64,000 bases of DNA from Ollibium composti (lineage in GTDB: Bacteria; Pseudomonadota; Alphaproteobacteria; Rhizobiales; Rhizobiaceae): positions 248,001 through 312,000 of the forward strand of contig NZ_SSNY01000003.1 in assembly GCF_004801285.1 (NCBI RefSeq), given 5' to 3'. The translations under genes were made by a program, and so were the position numbers. Position 1 is the first letter of the stretch. Every line of letters begins with the position of its first letter. This document shows, in pieces, positions 20,965 to 29,317 of the stretch. The notes under the pieces were generated by a model. It was not told where the DNA came from. It worked only from the letters and a program-made list of their open reading frames with translations, and ran no database searches.

Positions 20965-21482
20965 ATGCGAAACACAACGATGGCCGGACGCATAGCCTTT
21001 GTCGGCGGCGCCGACAGCGAAACCATCCAGCGGCTGTTTGCGGCCGTCGCGGCTGATCTGAAGGCCGAAGGTGTCAAGGTGGCCGGAGCGCTTGCCGAAG
21101 CGCCGCCCCTGCCGGACAGCACCTGTAGCGCCGGGCTGTTGCGCACGCTTGGCATCGGAGAAGCCTATTCGATCACCTGGACGCCGCGCCGGCCGGCACC
21201 TCTTGCCACCTCGATGCGCGAGGGGTGGAGCTTGCCTGCGCGGCTGTGCTCAGCGACATGCGCGGCTGCGACCTCGTCGTGCTCAGCAAGTTCGGCCAGC
21301 TGGAAGCTGTCGGCGAGGGGTTGTTCCCGGCCTTTGCAGCCGCAGTCGCAACCGGAACGCCGACCTTGACGACGGTATCGGCCCGGCACCGACAGGCATG
21401 GCTGGCCTTCGCTCCGGATGTCGATCTTGTCGACGCGGACATAGCGGCGGTGAAGCGATGGTGGCACCAGGTTTCAAGGTGA
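20965..21482 (+). pseudogene. DUF2478 family protein, disrupted by one-base frameshift
   Basis: Two overlapping frames together encode one DUF2478 protein. Frame one (from ATG 20965 or 20980) gives MAGRIAFVGGADSETIQRLF up to GEAYSI. After the ATC codon at 21172 the reading makes sense only in the other frame, from CTG 21177: LDAAPAGTSCHLDARGVELA, then DLVVLSKFGQLEAVGEG and WLAFAPDVDLVDADIAAVKR, stopping at 21482. The AC at 21175-21176 looks like a codon that lost one base. Frame one alone ends at 21369 with an unrelated Ser/Ala-rich tail. DUF2478 proteins resemble P-loop nucleotide-binding proteins, some near molybdate genes; function is unknown. It is either a true pseudogene or a sequencing error. 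Confidence 0.72.
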
Positions 21483-21685
21483 AGCACTGGCGGCCCGCGT
21501 ATCGATCGTAAAGTGGGTGTTTAAAGCATTAAGTAAAGGCAAGCTTACATCGATATTTTGCGAGCTGACGCGAGCGAAGAACTTCATCGTATGGGCAGGA
21601 TTTCCATTTTCGATAGGTGAATTAGGGATTCCTTTGATATTTCGAGCCCATCCTTCGCACGGGTTTGGTGCAGAAGGGGCGGGCT

Positions 21686-23740
21686 TTGTTCAAAGTCGTT
21701 TCATGTCTTGCCTACGAGCATGACTATTCGTTCGTCGTGGTCGCCGCCATCGTGTGTGTCGCAAGCGCGGTCATGACCATTCGCCTGTTCGACCGGGCGG
21801 GGCGGCTCTCCAGTGACGCGCGCCTCTCGTGGATCCTGCTGTCGGCCATGGCCTGCGGCGCGGCGATCTGGACGACGCATTTCGTCGCGATGCTGGGCTT
21901 CCGGCTGCCGATGGACCATGCCTTCGATCCGGTGCTGACCATTGCGTCGCTGCTGATCGCCATCGTCTTCAGCGCCGGCGGTTTGTTTATCGCCACCAGC
22001 CGGACCAAGGGTGTGCCGGGAGAATGTGGGGGCGTGGTCATCGGCCTCGGCATCGTGGCCATGCATTTCACCGGCATGGCCGGGTTGGAAGTGGCGGGCC
22101 GCATCGAATGGGATTGGTCGCTTGTCGCCGCCTCGGTGCTGTTCGCGTTCTCCTTCGGAACGGCGACGACCCATATCCTCGCCCGGCACAGGTTCCGGTT
22201 CAGCCGGCCGCTGGCGATGGGCCTGCTCGTGCTGGCCATCTGCACCATGCATTTCACGGCCATGGGAGCCGCGACCCTGATGCCTGATCCGTCCGTGTTC
22301 GTGGAGCCGCGCACGATGTCGAGCGAGTTTCTCGCCGTGCTCGTGCTGGCCGCGATGGCGATCATCGCCGGCCTTGCGCTCTACAGCGTGGACGCGCGCT
22401 CGCAGCGCGAGCTCATCGATGGCTTTCGCCACGCCGCTCTTCATGATGCGCTGACCGGCTTGCCCAACCGTGCCTTCCTGTCGGCCAATCTGCCCGCCAT
22501 CCTGGAGCAGGATCGCGCCGGCGGCCTGCAAACGGCCGTGCTCGTTCTCGACCTCGACCGTTTCAAGGAGGTCAACGACGTCCACGGGCACCACACCGGT
22601 GACTTCCTGCTGCAGGATCTTTCCCGGCGCTTCACGCAGCTGATGGGCAAGGGCGAGATGATTGCCCGCGTCGGCGGCGACGAGTTCATCGCCGTCAAAC
22701 GGCAGGTCAGGCAGAGGGCGGAAGTCGATCAGTTCGCGCTGCGCCTCGTTGCCTGCGTACTGGAACCACTGGAGCGTAACGCCAGCACCTTGAGCGTCGG
22801 CGCCAGCGTCGGCATCAACCTGTCATCGGGCGATTGCGGCGATGCCGAGGAACTGATCGGAGCGGCCGACCTTGCCATGTACCGGGCAAAGCGCTCGCTC
22901 GGCGACAAGATCTGCTACTACGAGCCGTCGATGGACGAGGGCCGGCGTGCGCGCAGCGCCCTGGCCATGGAGCTTCGCTACGCCATCGAGCGCGACGAAC
23001 TGGAACTCTACTACCAGCCCCAGCTCGACGTTCGGTCGGGCCGGGTCAGCGGCTACGAGGCGCTCCTGCGCTGGCATCATCGCCAGCGCGGCATCATTTC
23101 GCCTGCCGAGTTTATTCCGATCGCCGAAGAAACGGGCCTCATCATTCCGATCGGCGAATGGGTGCTGAAGACCGCCTGCGCGGAGGTGGCCGGCTGGAAG
23201 AAACCCTACAGGGTCGCCGTCAACATCGCTTCGGCCCAGCTGACCCAAGCCGACCTGCCGAAGATCGTGCACGAGACGCTGCTGACGACGGGATTGCCGG
23301 CTTCCAGGCTGGAGCTCGAAATCACCGAGGCCAGCATCATCGAGGACCGTGAGCGGACGCTGCACGTCATCCGCCAGCTCAAGGCGCTTGGCGTGACCAT
23401 CGCCATGGACGACTACGGCACCGGCTATTCGTCGCTGTCGACCTTGCAGGTGTTCCCCTTCGACAAGGTCAAGATCGACCGTTCCTTCATCGACGGGCTG
23501 CTGGCCGACGAGGCCGCGACGGCGATCGTCAAGGCGACCATCCTGCTCGCCTCCAGTCTGAATATCGCGGTCCTGGCGGAAGGGGTCGAGCGCCAGGAGC
23601 AGATCGATTTCCTGCAGGCCGAAGGCTGCACGGAAGCGCAGGGCTTCCTGTTCGGGCGGCCGCGCCCGCTGCCGGAGATTGCCGAGCAGGTTGGCCGCCG
23701 TGTAAAGCAGGCCGATCCGGCCGTCTCGCGCGCTGCCTGA
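21686..23740 (+). CDS. MHYT-GGDEF-EAL cyclic-di-GMP protein
   Basis: This membrane sensor can both make and break c-di-GMP. The start TTG 21686 (reading FKVVSCLAYEHDYSF) was chosen because AAGGGG lies six bases upstream and MHYT proteins begin this way; it gives 684 residues. The N-terminal ~240 residues are a seven-helix MHYT domain with THFVAMLGF, MHFTGMAGL and MHFTAMGAA, thought to bind copper and sense a diatomic gas. GGDEF (330-334) is intact, with no RxxD inhibitory site at the usual place. The EAL domain is intact too: EAL at 458-460, NIASAQL, EITEAS, DDYGTGYSSL, KIDRSFI and AEGVE. Net activity cannot be told. It converges on the autotransporter gene 38 bp away. Confidence 0.93.
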   Translation: MFKVVSCLAYEHDYSFVVVAAIVCVASAVMTIRLFDRAGRLSSDARLSWILLSAMACGAAIWTTHFVAMLGFRLPMDHAFDPVLTIASLLIAIVFSAGGLFIATSRTKGVPGECGGVVIGLGIVAMHFTGMAGLEVAGRIEWDWSLVAASVLFAFSFGTATTHILARHRFRFSRPLAMGLLVLAICTMHFTAMGAATLMPDPSVFVEPRTMSSEFLAVLVLAAMAIIAGLALYSVDARSQRELIDGFRHAALHDALTGLPNRAFLSANLPAILEQDRAGGLQTAVLVLDLDRFKEVNDVHGHHTGDFLLQDLSRRFTQLMGKGEMIARVGGDEFIAVKRQVRQRAEVDQFALRLVACVLEPLERNASTLSVGASVGINLSSGDCGDAEELIGAADLAMYRAKRSLGDKICYYEPSMDEGRRARSALAMELRYAIERDELELYYQPQLDVRSGRVSGYEALLRWHHRQRGIISPAEFIPIAEETGLIIPIGEWVLKTACAEVAGWKKPYRVAVNIASAQLTQADLPKIVHETLLTTGLPASRLELEITEASIIEDRERTLHVIRQLKALGVTIAMDDYGTGYSSLSTLQVFPFDKVKIDRSFIDGLLADEAATAIVKATILLASSLNIAVLAEGVERQEQIDFLQAEGCTEAQGFLFGRPRPLPEIAEQVGRRVKQADPAVSRAA

Positions 23741-23778
23741 AATCACCCCGGAAAGCGGGCGATGTCGGGGGAGGGGCG

Positions 23779-26700
23779 TCAGAACCGGATATCGAAATCC
23801 GCCTTGGCGCCATTGTCGGTGGCGTGTGCGCCGAACTGTCCGGTGTAGGAGAGGCCGAGCGTGGCGTTGTCGGAGATGGCGAAGTCGAGCCCGGCTTCGA
23901 GCACGGCGGCGTCCTTTGCGATCGGGGTGCCGGCGATGTCGAAGCTGTTTGTACTGGCAAAGGCGAAGGCTTGTGTGGCCAGCGGCGTGGTGTCGCCGAA
24001 GGCATGCCGCCAGCCGACCATGCCGCGTGCCGTCGCCGTCATGCCGCCGAGGTCGAAGCCGGTCGAGGCGCGCATGCCCAGCGTGGTGAAGGTGGTGTCC
24101 GTGGTCTGGCCGGCGCTGGTGAGGGCCGCCGCACCGCCTTTCTCGGCAAAGCCGTCGGTGTGCAGGCTGACATAGGCAAGGTTGGCGAACGGCTCGAACG
24201 AGGCGCTCGCCGTGTCGATGCGATAGCCCGCCTCGCCGAAGGCCTGGAAGGTGCCGGCGTCGTAGTCGGCGCTCAGGCTGTCGGCAAAGCCGGGGAAGGC
24301 GACCGAGCGCGCCGTCGAAATGTCGTGCCAGCTGTAGGCGAGGCCCGAGCGCAGGCCGAGCGCGCCCATCTCAGTGCCGCCATAGAGGCCCAGATGATAG
24401 CTGTCGCTGGAGCCGGAAGAGGCGCGGCCGTCGATGGCGAAGCTCGCATGGCTGTAGCCGGTCATGATGCCGAGGCGGACGTTTTCCGCCACCAGTCCGT
24501 CGATGCCGGTGAAGAAGCCGCCGGCGGAGCGGTCGAGCCCGGCGGCATTGCCGTCGCCGGCGGTCGAGCCCCAGGAGCCGAAGACCGAGCCCCATGCCGC
24601 CACGCTTGCCGAATCGGCCGGCGCCAGCGCGTGGCTGAAGGCCGCTGTCGCGGCACCATCCGTATCCGTCTCGCCATAGGCCAGCACCGGCGAAGCCGCC
24701 GCGCCGACGCCGGCGAAGGCGGCGCGGATGCGCTCGTTGACGGCATCGCGCAGGAAGCGGCTGTCCTCAAGCAGCGCCGTCCTGGCGGAGGCGTGGATCT
24801 CGCCGGACAGACCGTCGAAGGCGCTTTCGGATTGGGTGGCACTCAACGAGACGACAGCGTTCCAGATCGGATTGCCGGGGCCGAACAGGTCGACGGCGCC
24901 GCCGACGTTGCGCTGGTTCGGCGTTTGGCCGGCAGATGCAAAGGCGACGTCGTTACGGACGAGCCTGAGATAGACGCTGGTAGGGTCGTAAGACAATTTT
25001 GGGTCGAGGAACGCGAAACTGGAGGTGACCGCGCCGAAAGTGCCGCTCACGCCGGCGTCGGCTTTCAGGATGGTGTAGCTGGCGTTCGGCTCGTAGGTGC
25101 CGGCCTGGCCGACATGCACGACTTTACCGCCATTGAGGAAAGCCTTTCCCGTCGCGCGGATCAGGTCGCTGCCGGTGCCGCCCGGTTCGACTTCCACTTC
25201 GTAGGTCGAGTCCGATCCCAGAGTGATGTCGCCCGCCACGGTCAGCGTGCCGATCGAATTGCCCGGCGCGACGGTGCCGGCGACCGACGTCGTGCCCACG
25301 GTGCCAGATCCCATCAGCCTGCCGCCCGACTGGACGTCGAGCGTGCCGCCGAGCGTGCCGTTGACGGAGAGCGCTCCGCCTTCGACCGTCGTGCTGCCGG
25401 CGAAGGCCGAGGACAGTCCGCTGAGCAGCAGGCGACCGTCGCCCTTTTTCACAATACCGCCGCCGCCCGTTATAGTTCCCGCGAAGAGCGCGTCGGCCGC
25501 CTGGTCGAACACCACAGCCGCGTCGTTGCTGAGGTTGCCGCGGATGGAATCCACATTTCCCACCAGCGTGCCAGCCTGCACCACCGTGCCGCCGGTATAA
25601 TTGTTGGTGCCGGACAGAAATACGGTGTCATTACCCGATTTGACGAGCATCCCAGCCCCGGTCAGGTGGCCGCTGACGGTTCCGGCCTGCATGTCGAACA
25701 GGGTCGCCGCCGTCGCCATGCCGGAAATCAGGCCGCCGGTGAGCTGATAGGTGCCGGCATCGGCCGTTCCGGCCATCGTGCCGCCGGACTGCTCGACTTT
25801 CGTGGCCGTGACCGCGCCTTGGGTCAATCCGCCGGACTGGTCGTAAGTGCCGGCGGTCGCGCTGCCGTTCATCGTGCCGCCGGTGAAAACGAACTGCGTC
25901 GCGATCACCGTGCCGCTGGTCAGGCCGCCGGACTGCTGGTAGGCGTCGGCATGCACGTTTCCCGCCATGGTGCCTTCCACCAGGGCATAGAGCGGCGCGT
26001 TGCCGATCCCGCTCGGGCCTGCCACGGTGCCCGCCATGACGGTGTTGGCGCCATTCTGCGTCATCCCGCCGCCGGGAATGATGTTGTCGATATTGATGAG
26101 GCCGGTAGCCGACACCGCGCCGTTGCCCGTCAGCTCGAACTTGCCTGTGTCGGTGCTACCGGACAGAGTGCCGCCCGTGAGCTTGTATTGCGTCGTCGCC
26201 ACGGCGCCGGAAGTCAGCCCGTCGTCCTGTTCGTACCGGCTACTGGCAATGATGCTGCCGGACATGGTGCCGCCGGCCAACGCGTAGTCGATACTGTAGG
26301 CGGTCGCCGCCATCGTGCCGCCCGACTGGGCAAAAGCTGAGACGTCACGAAGCGTGCCGCCGCGGATTTCTCCATTGCCGGAAAGGTCAACGACAAACTG
26401 GCTGACATCGAAGCCGCCGAGATCGACGACGCCACTGGACGTAACCTGCAAGGTGTTGGTGGGATTGCCGAATGCCGAGGTATTGCCCGCTTGCAACGTG
26501 CCGTTCGAAACCAGCGTCTGCCCGGTGTAGGTGTTGGCCCCGTTCAGCACCAGCGTGGCGCCGCCTTCCTTGGTCAGCGCGCCGCCGCCGGAAACGACGC
26601 CGTCGATGATCAAATCGGCATCGGTCAGGAACGTGCCGGCGCCATTCAGCGTGACATTGCGCGTGGACGTGAAGGAAGCCGTGTTCTCCAGCGTGCCGCC

Positions 26701-27498
26701 GTTGAAGGTGAGGGGGCCGGCGCTTGCACCGAGATTGGCCTCGGAAGACACCGACAATATGCCTTGTTTCAGCGTCCACGGCGTCACCGCGGTGGTCGTG
26801 TTCGTCAGCGTCCAGGTGCCGGAGCCGGTCTTCTCATAGCCGGTGAAACCCCGATATTGCTGCGCGGCGCCGACTTTCGAGACGTCGAAACTGCTGGCGG
26901 CCACCCCGCCGAGCGTCAATAGGTTGCCGGTGCCGGCCGTCGCATCGACATTGCCGACGATCGTCGACCCGGCCTGCAATTCCAGCCGGTTCGTGCCGCC
27001 GGTGAAGGTGATGGCGTTTGCCCGCGCCGAGCCATCGCCCCTCATTCCGCCGGAAATCGTTCCGGAATTGATGATGGTGAGGTTCGATCCGATAATGCCT
27101 ACGCCGCCGACGCCGCCCGCACCGGCTGAACTGCCCGGATTGCCGGGAGTGTAAGGGGCGCCGCCGCCCGCGCCACCGGCGCCGCCGTAACCGCCGAAAC
27201 CGCCGAAGGTCGCCCCGCCACTCGTACCACCAGGACTTCCGGTCGTGCCAGGAGCGCCGGCAACACCTGAACCCGTACCGCCCGTACCGCCAAAGCCGCC
27301 ATCACCGCCCTGACCACCCGGGCCAGTGATAGAACCGAAGCCGCCCGCGCCGCCATCTCCACCGTAACCGCCTCTGCCCCCGGAACCGCCCTTGCCGTTG
27401 GCAGCATTTCCTCCTGCCCCGCCAAAACCGCCAATGCCGCCGACACCGCCGGCCGTCCCAGGCGCGCCTCCGATGCCAAGGCCACCGATTCCGCCCAT
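23779..27498 (-). CDS. Autotransporter, C-terminal part (passenger repeats plus beta-barrel), downstream of an in-frame amber codon
   Basis: The same reading frame continues from the upstream gene after a TAG at 27790-27792; the first ATG after it is 27498 (MGGIGGLGIGGAPGTAGGVG). It encodes the end of a glycine-rich passenger and PATR-like strands (GGALTKEGGATLVLNGANTY). A block of ~20-residue repeats follows (QSGGLTSGTVIATQF), then a pertactin-like segment with GSGTVGTTSVAGTVAPGNSI. The last ~290 residues are an autotransporter beta-barrel ending KADFDIRF, with the required terminal Phe. It has no signal peptide of its own, so without readthrough or repair this half could not be exported. 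Alone it has 1,239 residues; the joined gene would have about 1,613 codons. Likely role: surface adhesin. Confidence 0.85.
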   Translation of the reverse strand: MGGIGGLGIGGAPGTAGGVGGIGGFGGAGGNAANGKGGSGGRGGYGGDGGAGGFGSITGPGGQGGDGGFGGTGGTGSGVAGAPGTTGSPGGTSGGATFGGFGGYGGAGGAGGGAPYTPGNPGSSAGAGGVGGVGIIGSNLTIINSGTISGGMRGDGSARANAITFTGGTNRLELQAGSTIVGNVDATAGTGNLLTLGGVAASSFDVSKVGAAQQYRGFTGYEKTGSGTWTLTNTTTAVTPWTLKQGILSVSSEANLGASAGPLTFNGGTLENTASFTSTRNVTLNGAGTFLTDADLIIDGVVSGGGALTKEGGATLVLNGANTYTGQTLVSNGTLQAGNTSAFGNPTNTLQVTSSGVVDLGGFDVSQFVVDLSGNGEIRGGTLRDVSAFAQSGGTMAATAYSIDYALAGGTMSGSIIASSRYEQDDGLTSGAVATTQYKLTGGTLSGSTDTGKFELTGNGAVSATGLINIDNIIPGGGMTQNGANTVMAGTVAGPSGIGNAPLYALVEGTMAGNVHADAYQQSGGLTSGTVIATQFVFTGGTMNGSATAGTYDQSGGLTQGAVTATKVEQSGGTMAGTADAGTYQLTGGLISGMATAATLFDMQAGTVSGHLTGAGMLVKSGNDTVFLSGTNNYTGGTVVQAGTLVGNVDSIRGNLSNDAAVVFDQAADALFAGTITGGGGIVKKGDGRLLLSGLSSAFAGSTTVEGGALSVNGTLGGTLDVQSGGRLMGSGTVGTTSVAGTVAPGNSIGTLTVAGDITLGSDSTYEVEVEPGGTGSDLIRATGKAFLNGGKVVHVGQAGTYEPNASYTILKADAGVSGTFGAVTSSFAFLDPKLSYDPTSVYLRLVRNDVAFASAGQTPNQRNVGGAVDLFGPGNPIWNAVVSLSATQSESAFDGLSGEIHASARTALLEDSRFLRDAVNERIRAAFAGVGAAASPVLAYGETDTDGAATAAFSHALAPADSASVAAWGSVFGSWGSTAGDGNAAGLDRSAGGFFTGIDGLVAENVRLGIMTGYSHASFAIDGRASSGSSDSYHLGLYGGTEMGALGLRSGLAYSWHDISTARSVAFPGFADSLSADYDAGTFQAFGEAGYRIDTASASFEPFANLAYVSLHTDGFAEKGGAAALTSAGQTTDTTFTTLGMRASTGFDLGGMTATARGMVGWRHAFGDTTPLATQAFAFASTNSFDIAGTPIAKDAAVLEAGLDFAISDNATLGLSYTGQFGAHATDNGAKADFDIRF
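25670..26360 (-). repeat. ~20-residue tandem repeat block in the autotransporter passenger
   Basis: Ten or so units of the pattern GG-(T/L)-x-(S/Q/A)-G-x-(V/A)-x-A-T-x-(F/Y/V), for example QSGGLTSGTVIATQF, TGGTMNGSATAGTYD, QSGGLTQGAVTATKVE, QSGGTMAGTADAGTYQ and TGGLISGMATAATLFD. The two types (GGL and GGTM) alternate, suggesting a 40-residue super-repeat, each half a turn of a beta-helix. Confidence 0.75.
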
Positions 27499-28470
27499 AC
27501 CGCCATACCCGCCCGGGCCGCCCGATCCACCGTCGCCCGCGACGCTTCCCCCTGCGCCTCCTGCGCCCCCTGCGCCGCCGACGCCACCTGCACCACCTGT
27601 TCCGCCGGGAGTGCCTGGAACTCCGGTTGCACCAATGTCGCCGGCGCCGCCCTTGCCGCCGTTGCCGCCAACGCCACCAGTGCCAATCGTGCCGGCGTTG
27701 CCGCCAGCCCCGCCAACCCCACCGCCGCCGCCAGGGTAGCCGCCTGCGCCGCCATTGCCGCCGGCACCACCATTGCCGCCGCCGGTATTCTAGAATCCCA
27801 CGGAGGCGCTGCCGCCGGCCCCTCCGTCGCCGCCGGCAATCGTGCCGGTATTGGTCACGGTCCCGTTGCTGCCGCTCACCGCGTTCCCGCCGACGCCACC
27901 CGCGCCCGCCGTGCCGGAAGCTCCCCCGGCACCCAGATCGCCGCCATCACCGCCACGGCCGCCCGCGCCGCCCGAGGGCCCGACGCCGCCGGCAGCACCA
28001 TTGCCGCCCGCGCCGCCGTTGCCTGCCGCACCGCCGGTGCCGCCACTGGCGCCGCCGCCCGAGCCACCCAGACCACCGACGATGGCCCCGGCATTCTGCA
28101 AGGTGAAACCGCTGCCGTCGAACGCTGTGCCGCCGGAACCGCCGGAACCGGCCTGAGCGCCCGCTCCTCCCTGTCCACCGTTGCCGCCATCGCCGCCGGC
28201 ACCACCGTCACCGCCAGAGCCGGCTACGGCGTTTACACCGGCTACACCGTTGGTGCCGTTGCCACCCGTTCCGCCATTGGCGCTGCCGCCCACGCCGCCA
28301 GTGCCGCCGATCGCGGCCGCATCCGAGTTAATCGTAATGATCGGGGTGCCGATGAACACGCTGCCGCCAACGCCACCGGCGCCGCCGTTTGTAGCGTCGC
28401 CACCCATCGTGCCGACGCCGGCAACCGTTGTCCCTGCCGTACCGTCGCCGGCGGTGCCGGTCGACCCTGC
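27100..28470 (-). repeat. PGRS-like glycine-rich repeat region of the autotransporter
   Basis: About 450 codons of GGx/GGA/GGN triplet repeats. At DNA level it is a degenerate GC-rich (GCC)n-like tract, so it is prone to slippage and assembly error. The amber codon at 27790 lies inside it. Confidence 0.85.
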
Positions 28471-28620
28471 GACGCCTTGGGTACAGGTCGTGTAATTCAC
28501 GTCGTTGATCGTGCAAGCCGCGCCCCAGGCAGGCGGCGCGTATGCCCCCGCCGTGAGTGCCGTCGAGCACAGCAGGACAAACGCCGCCCGGTCATGCTTA
28601 TGGAATGAACGCTTCGCCAT
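27790..28620 (-). CDS. Autotransporter, N-terminal part (signal peptide and PGRS-like passenger), ends at amber codon
   Basis: Starts at ATG 28620 behind GGGGGAG, with an extended signal peptide MAKRSFHKHDRAAFVLLCST leading to PAWGA|ACTI. The mature part is a Gly/Ala/Asn-rich, PE_PGRS-like low-complexity sequence (repeats such as GGDGGAGGDGGNGGQGGAGA) with short non-repeat inserts (FTLQNAGAIVGGLGG) that look like single strands of a beta-helix. After 276 codons it meets TAG within the palindrome ATTCTAGAAT, and the glycine-rich sequence carries on in the same frame. As it stands, this half would be secreted to the periplasm without a barrel. The gene is transcribed in the same direction as tRNA-Leu, 275 bp upstream. 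Confidence 0.82.
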   Translation of the reverse strand: MAKRSFHKHDRAAFVLLCSTALTAGAYAPPAWGAACTINDVNYTTCTQGVAGSTGTAGDGTAGTTVAGVGTMGGDATNGGAGGVGGSVFIGTPIITINSDAAAIGGTGGVGGSANGGTGGNGTNGVAGVNAVAGSGGDGGAGGDGGNGGQGGAGAQAGSGGSGGTAFDGSGFTLQNAGAIVGGLGGSGGGASGGTGGAAGNGGAGGNGAAGGVGPSGGAGGRGGDGGDLGAGGASGTAGAGGVGGNAVSGSNGTVTNTGTIAGGDGGAGGSASVGF

Positions 28621-28895
28621 GCTCCCCCAGCGCGCCCAAGATCGCGCCGCCTCCTCCCCACAAACCCGTCAGACTTTCAGCCGGGCTAAATTCCTCCTGG
28701 ATTGTCAAATCTATCGGGTTGCGATCTTTCAGCTACACGTTACTTCCATGATTTTGCGGCCTGCAAGGAAAAACGGTCCGCATCCCCGACATAGTCTCGA
28801 ATTCGCAGGGATTGCGGGCGGCCGAAAGCGTTCCAGCGGCGGGTGGGCCGTTCGGTCCGGACGGGAAGCGAAGCAACAGTCGGGAAGGTGGAAAG

Positions 28896-28980
28896 TGGTG
28901 CGGATGAGAGGACTCGAACCTCCACGCCTTTCGGCACTGGAACCTAAATCCAGGGCGTCTACCAGTTCCGCCACATCCGC
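28896..28980 (-). tRNA. tRNA-Leu (anticodon UAG)
   Basis: Read on the minus strand, the 85-nt sequence starts GCGGATGTGGCGGAACTGGT and ends with an encoded CCA. The acceptor stem GCGGATG pairs with CATCCGC, and the T-arm contains GGTTCGAGTCC. The anticodon stem CTGGA/TCCAG encloses TTTAGGT, giving UAG. The long variable arm (TGCCGAAAGGCG) is typical of a class II tRNA. It reads CUA and, by wobble, other CUN codons. Confidence 0.96.
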
Positions 28981-29317
28981 TGCGCCTGCGGCAATCCCAT
29001 GTAGCCATCATTCTGTCAATGTCGGGGCCTTGATTGCGCTCGTCTGGAAGCGCGAAGACGGTTGAAAATTGGCCTCGCCTGTGACAGAAGGCGTGTCGAA
29101 TGTGACGGGATGAGACGATCCGCTTCTGGAAGATGTGATAAGAAGTCGGAAAAACAAAGACTTAATCACATTTTGGAGCGTGTTTCGGATGCTTCGGCCT
29201 AATCGCGGCCGGCTTTCCGGGTCCCGCGCCAAAGCTATCCCGGCCAAGACTGTTCCACAGGCTGCAAACGGCGAACACCGTTTTGACGGCCTGATCGATT
29301 GAAACAAAGGTTTGATG
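28981..29317. promoter_or_regulatory. Intergenic region between tRNA-Leu (minus) and tig (plus)
   Basis: A 337-bp stretch with no credible gene that must contain divergent promoters for the tRNA and tig. A small hairpin (AAACGG 29266-29271 with CCGTTT 29278-29283) sits about 35 bases before the tig start. TGTGAT and ATCACA half-sites occur far apart near 29135 and 29168, too distant to form a typical CRP-like operator. Confidence 0.35.

Noticed and set aside
23824..26340. 838-codon plus-strand open frame opposite the autotransporter
   Set aside because: Arg/Ala/Gly-rich without motifs; the minus-strand frame encodes the beta-barrel and passenger repeats.
28896..28980. tRNA-Leu as an integration site of a genomic island
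   Set aside because: No integrase, no partial tRNA 3' copy as attachment site, and housekeeping genes on one side; the autotransporter alone does not make an island.
29133..29173. TGTGAT/ATCACA as a CRP-like operator upstream of tig
   Set aside because: The half-sites are about 30 bases apart, far more than the usual spacing.
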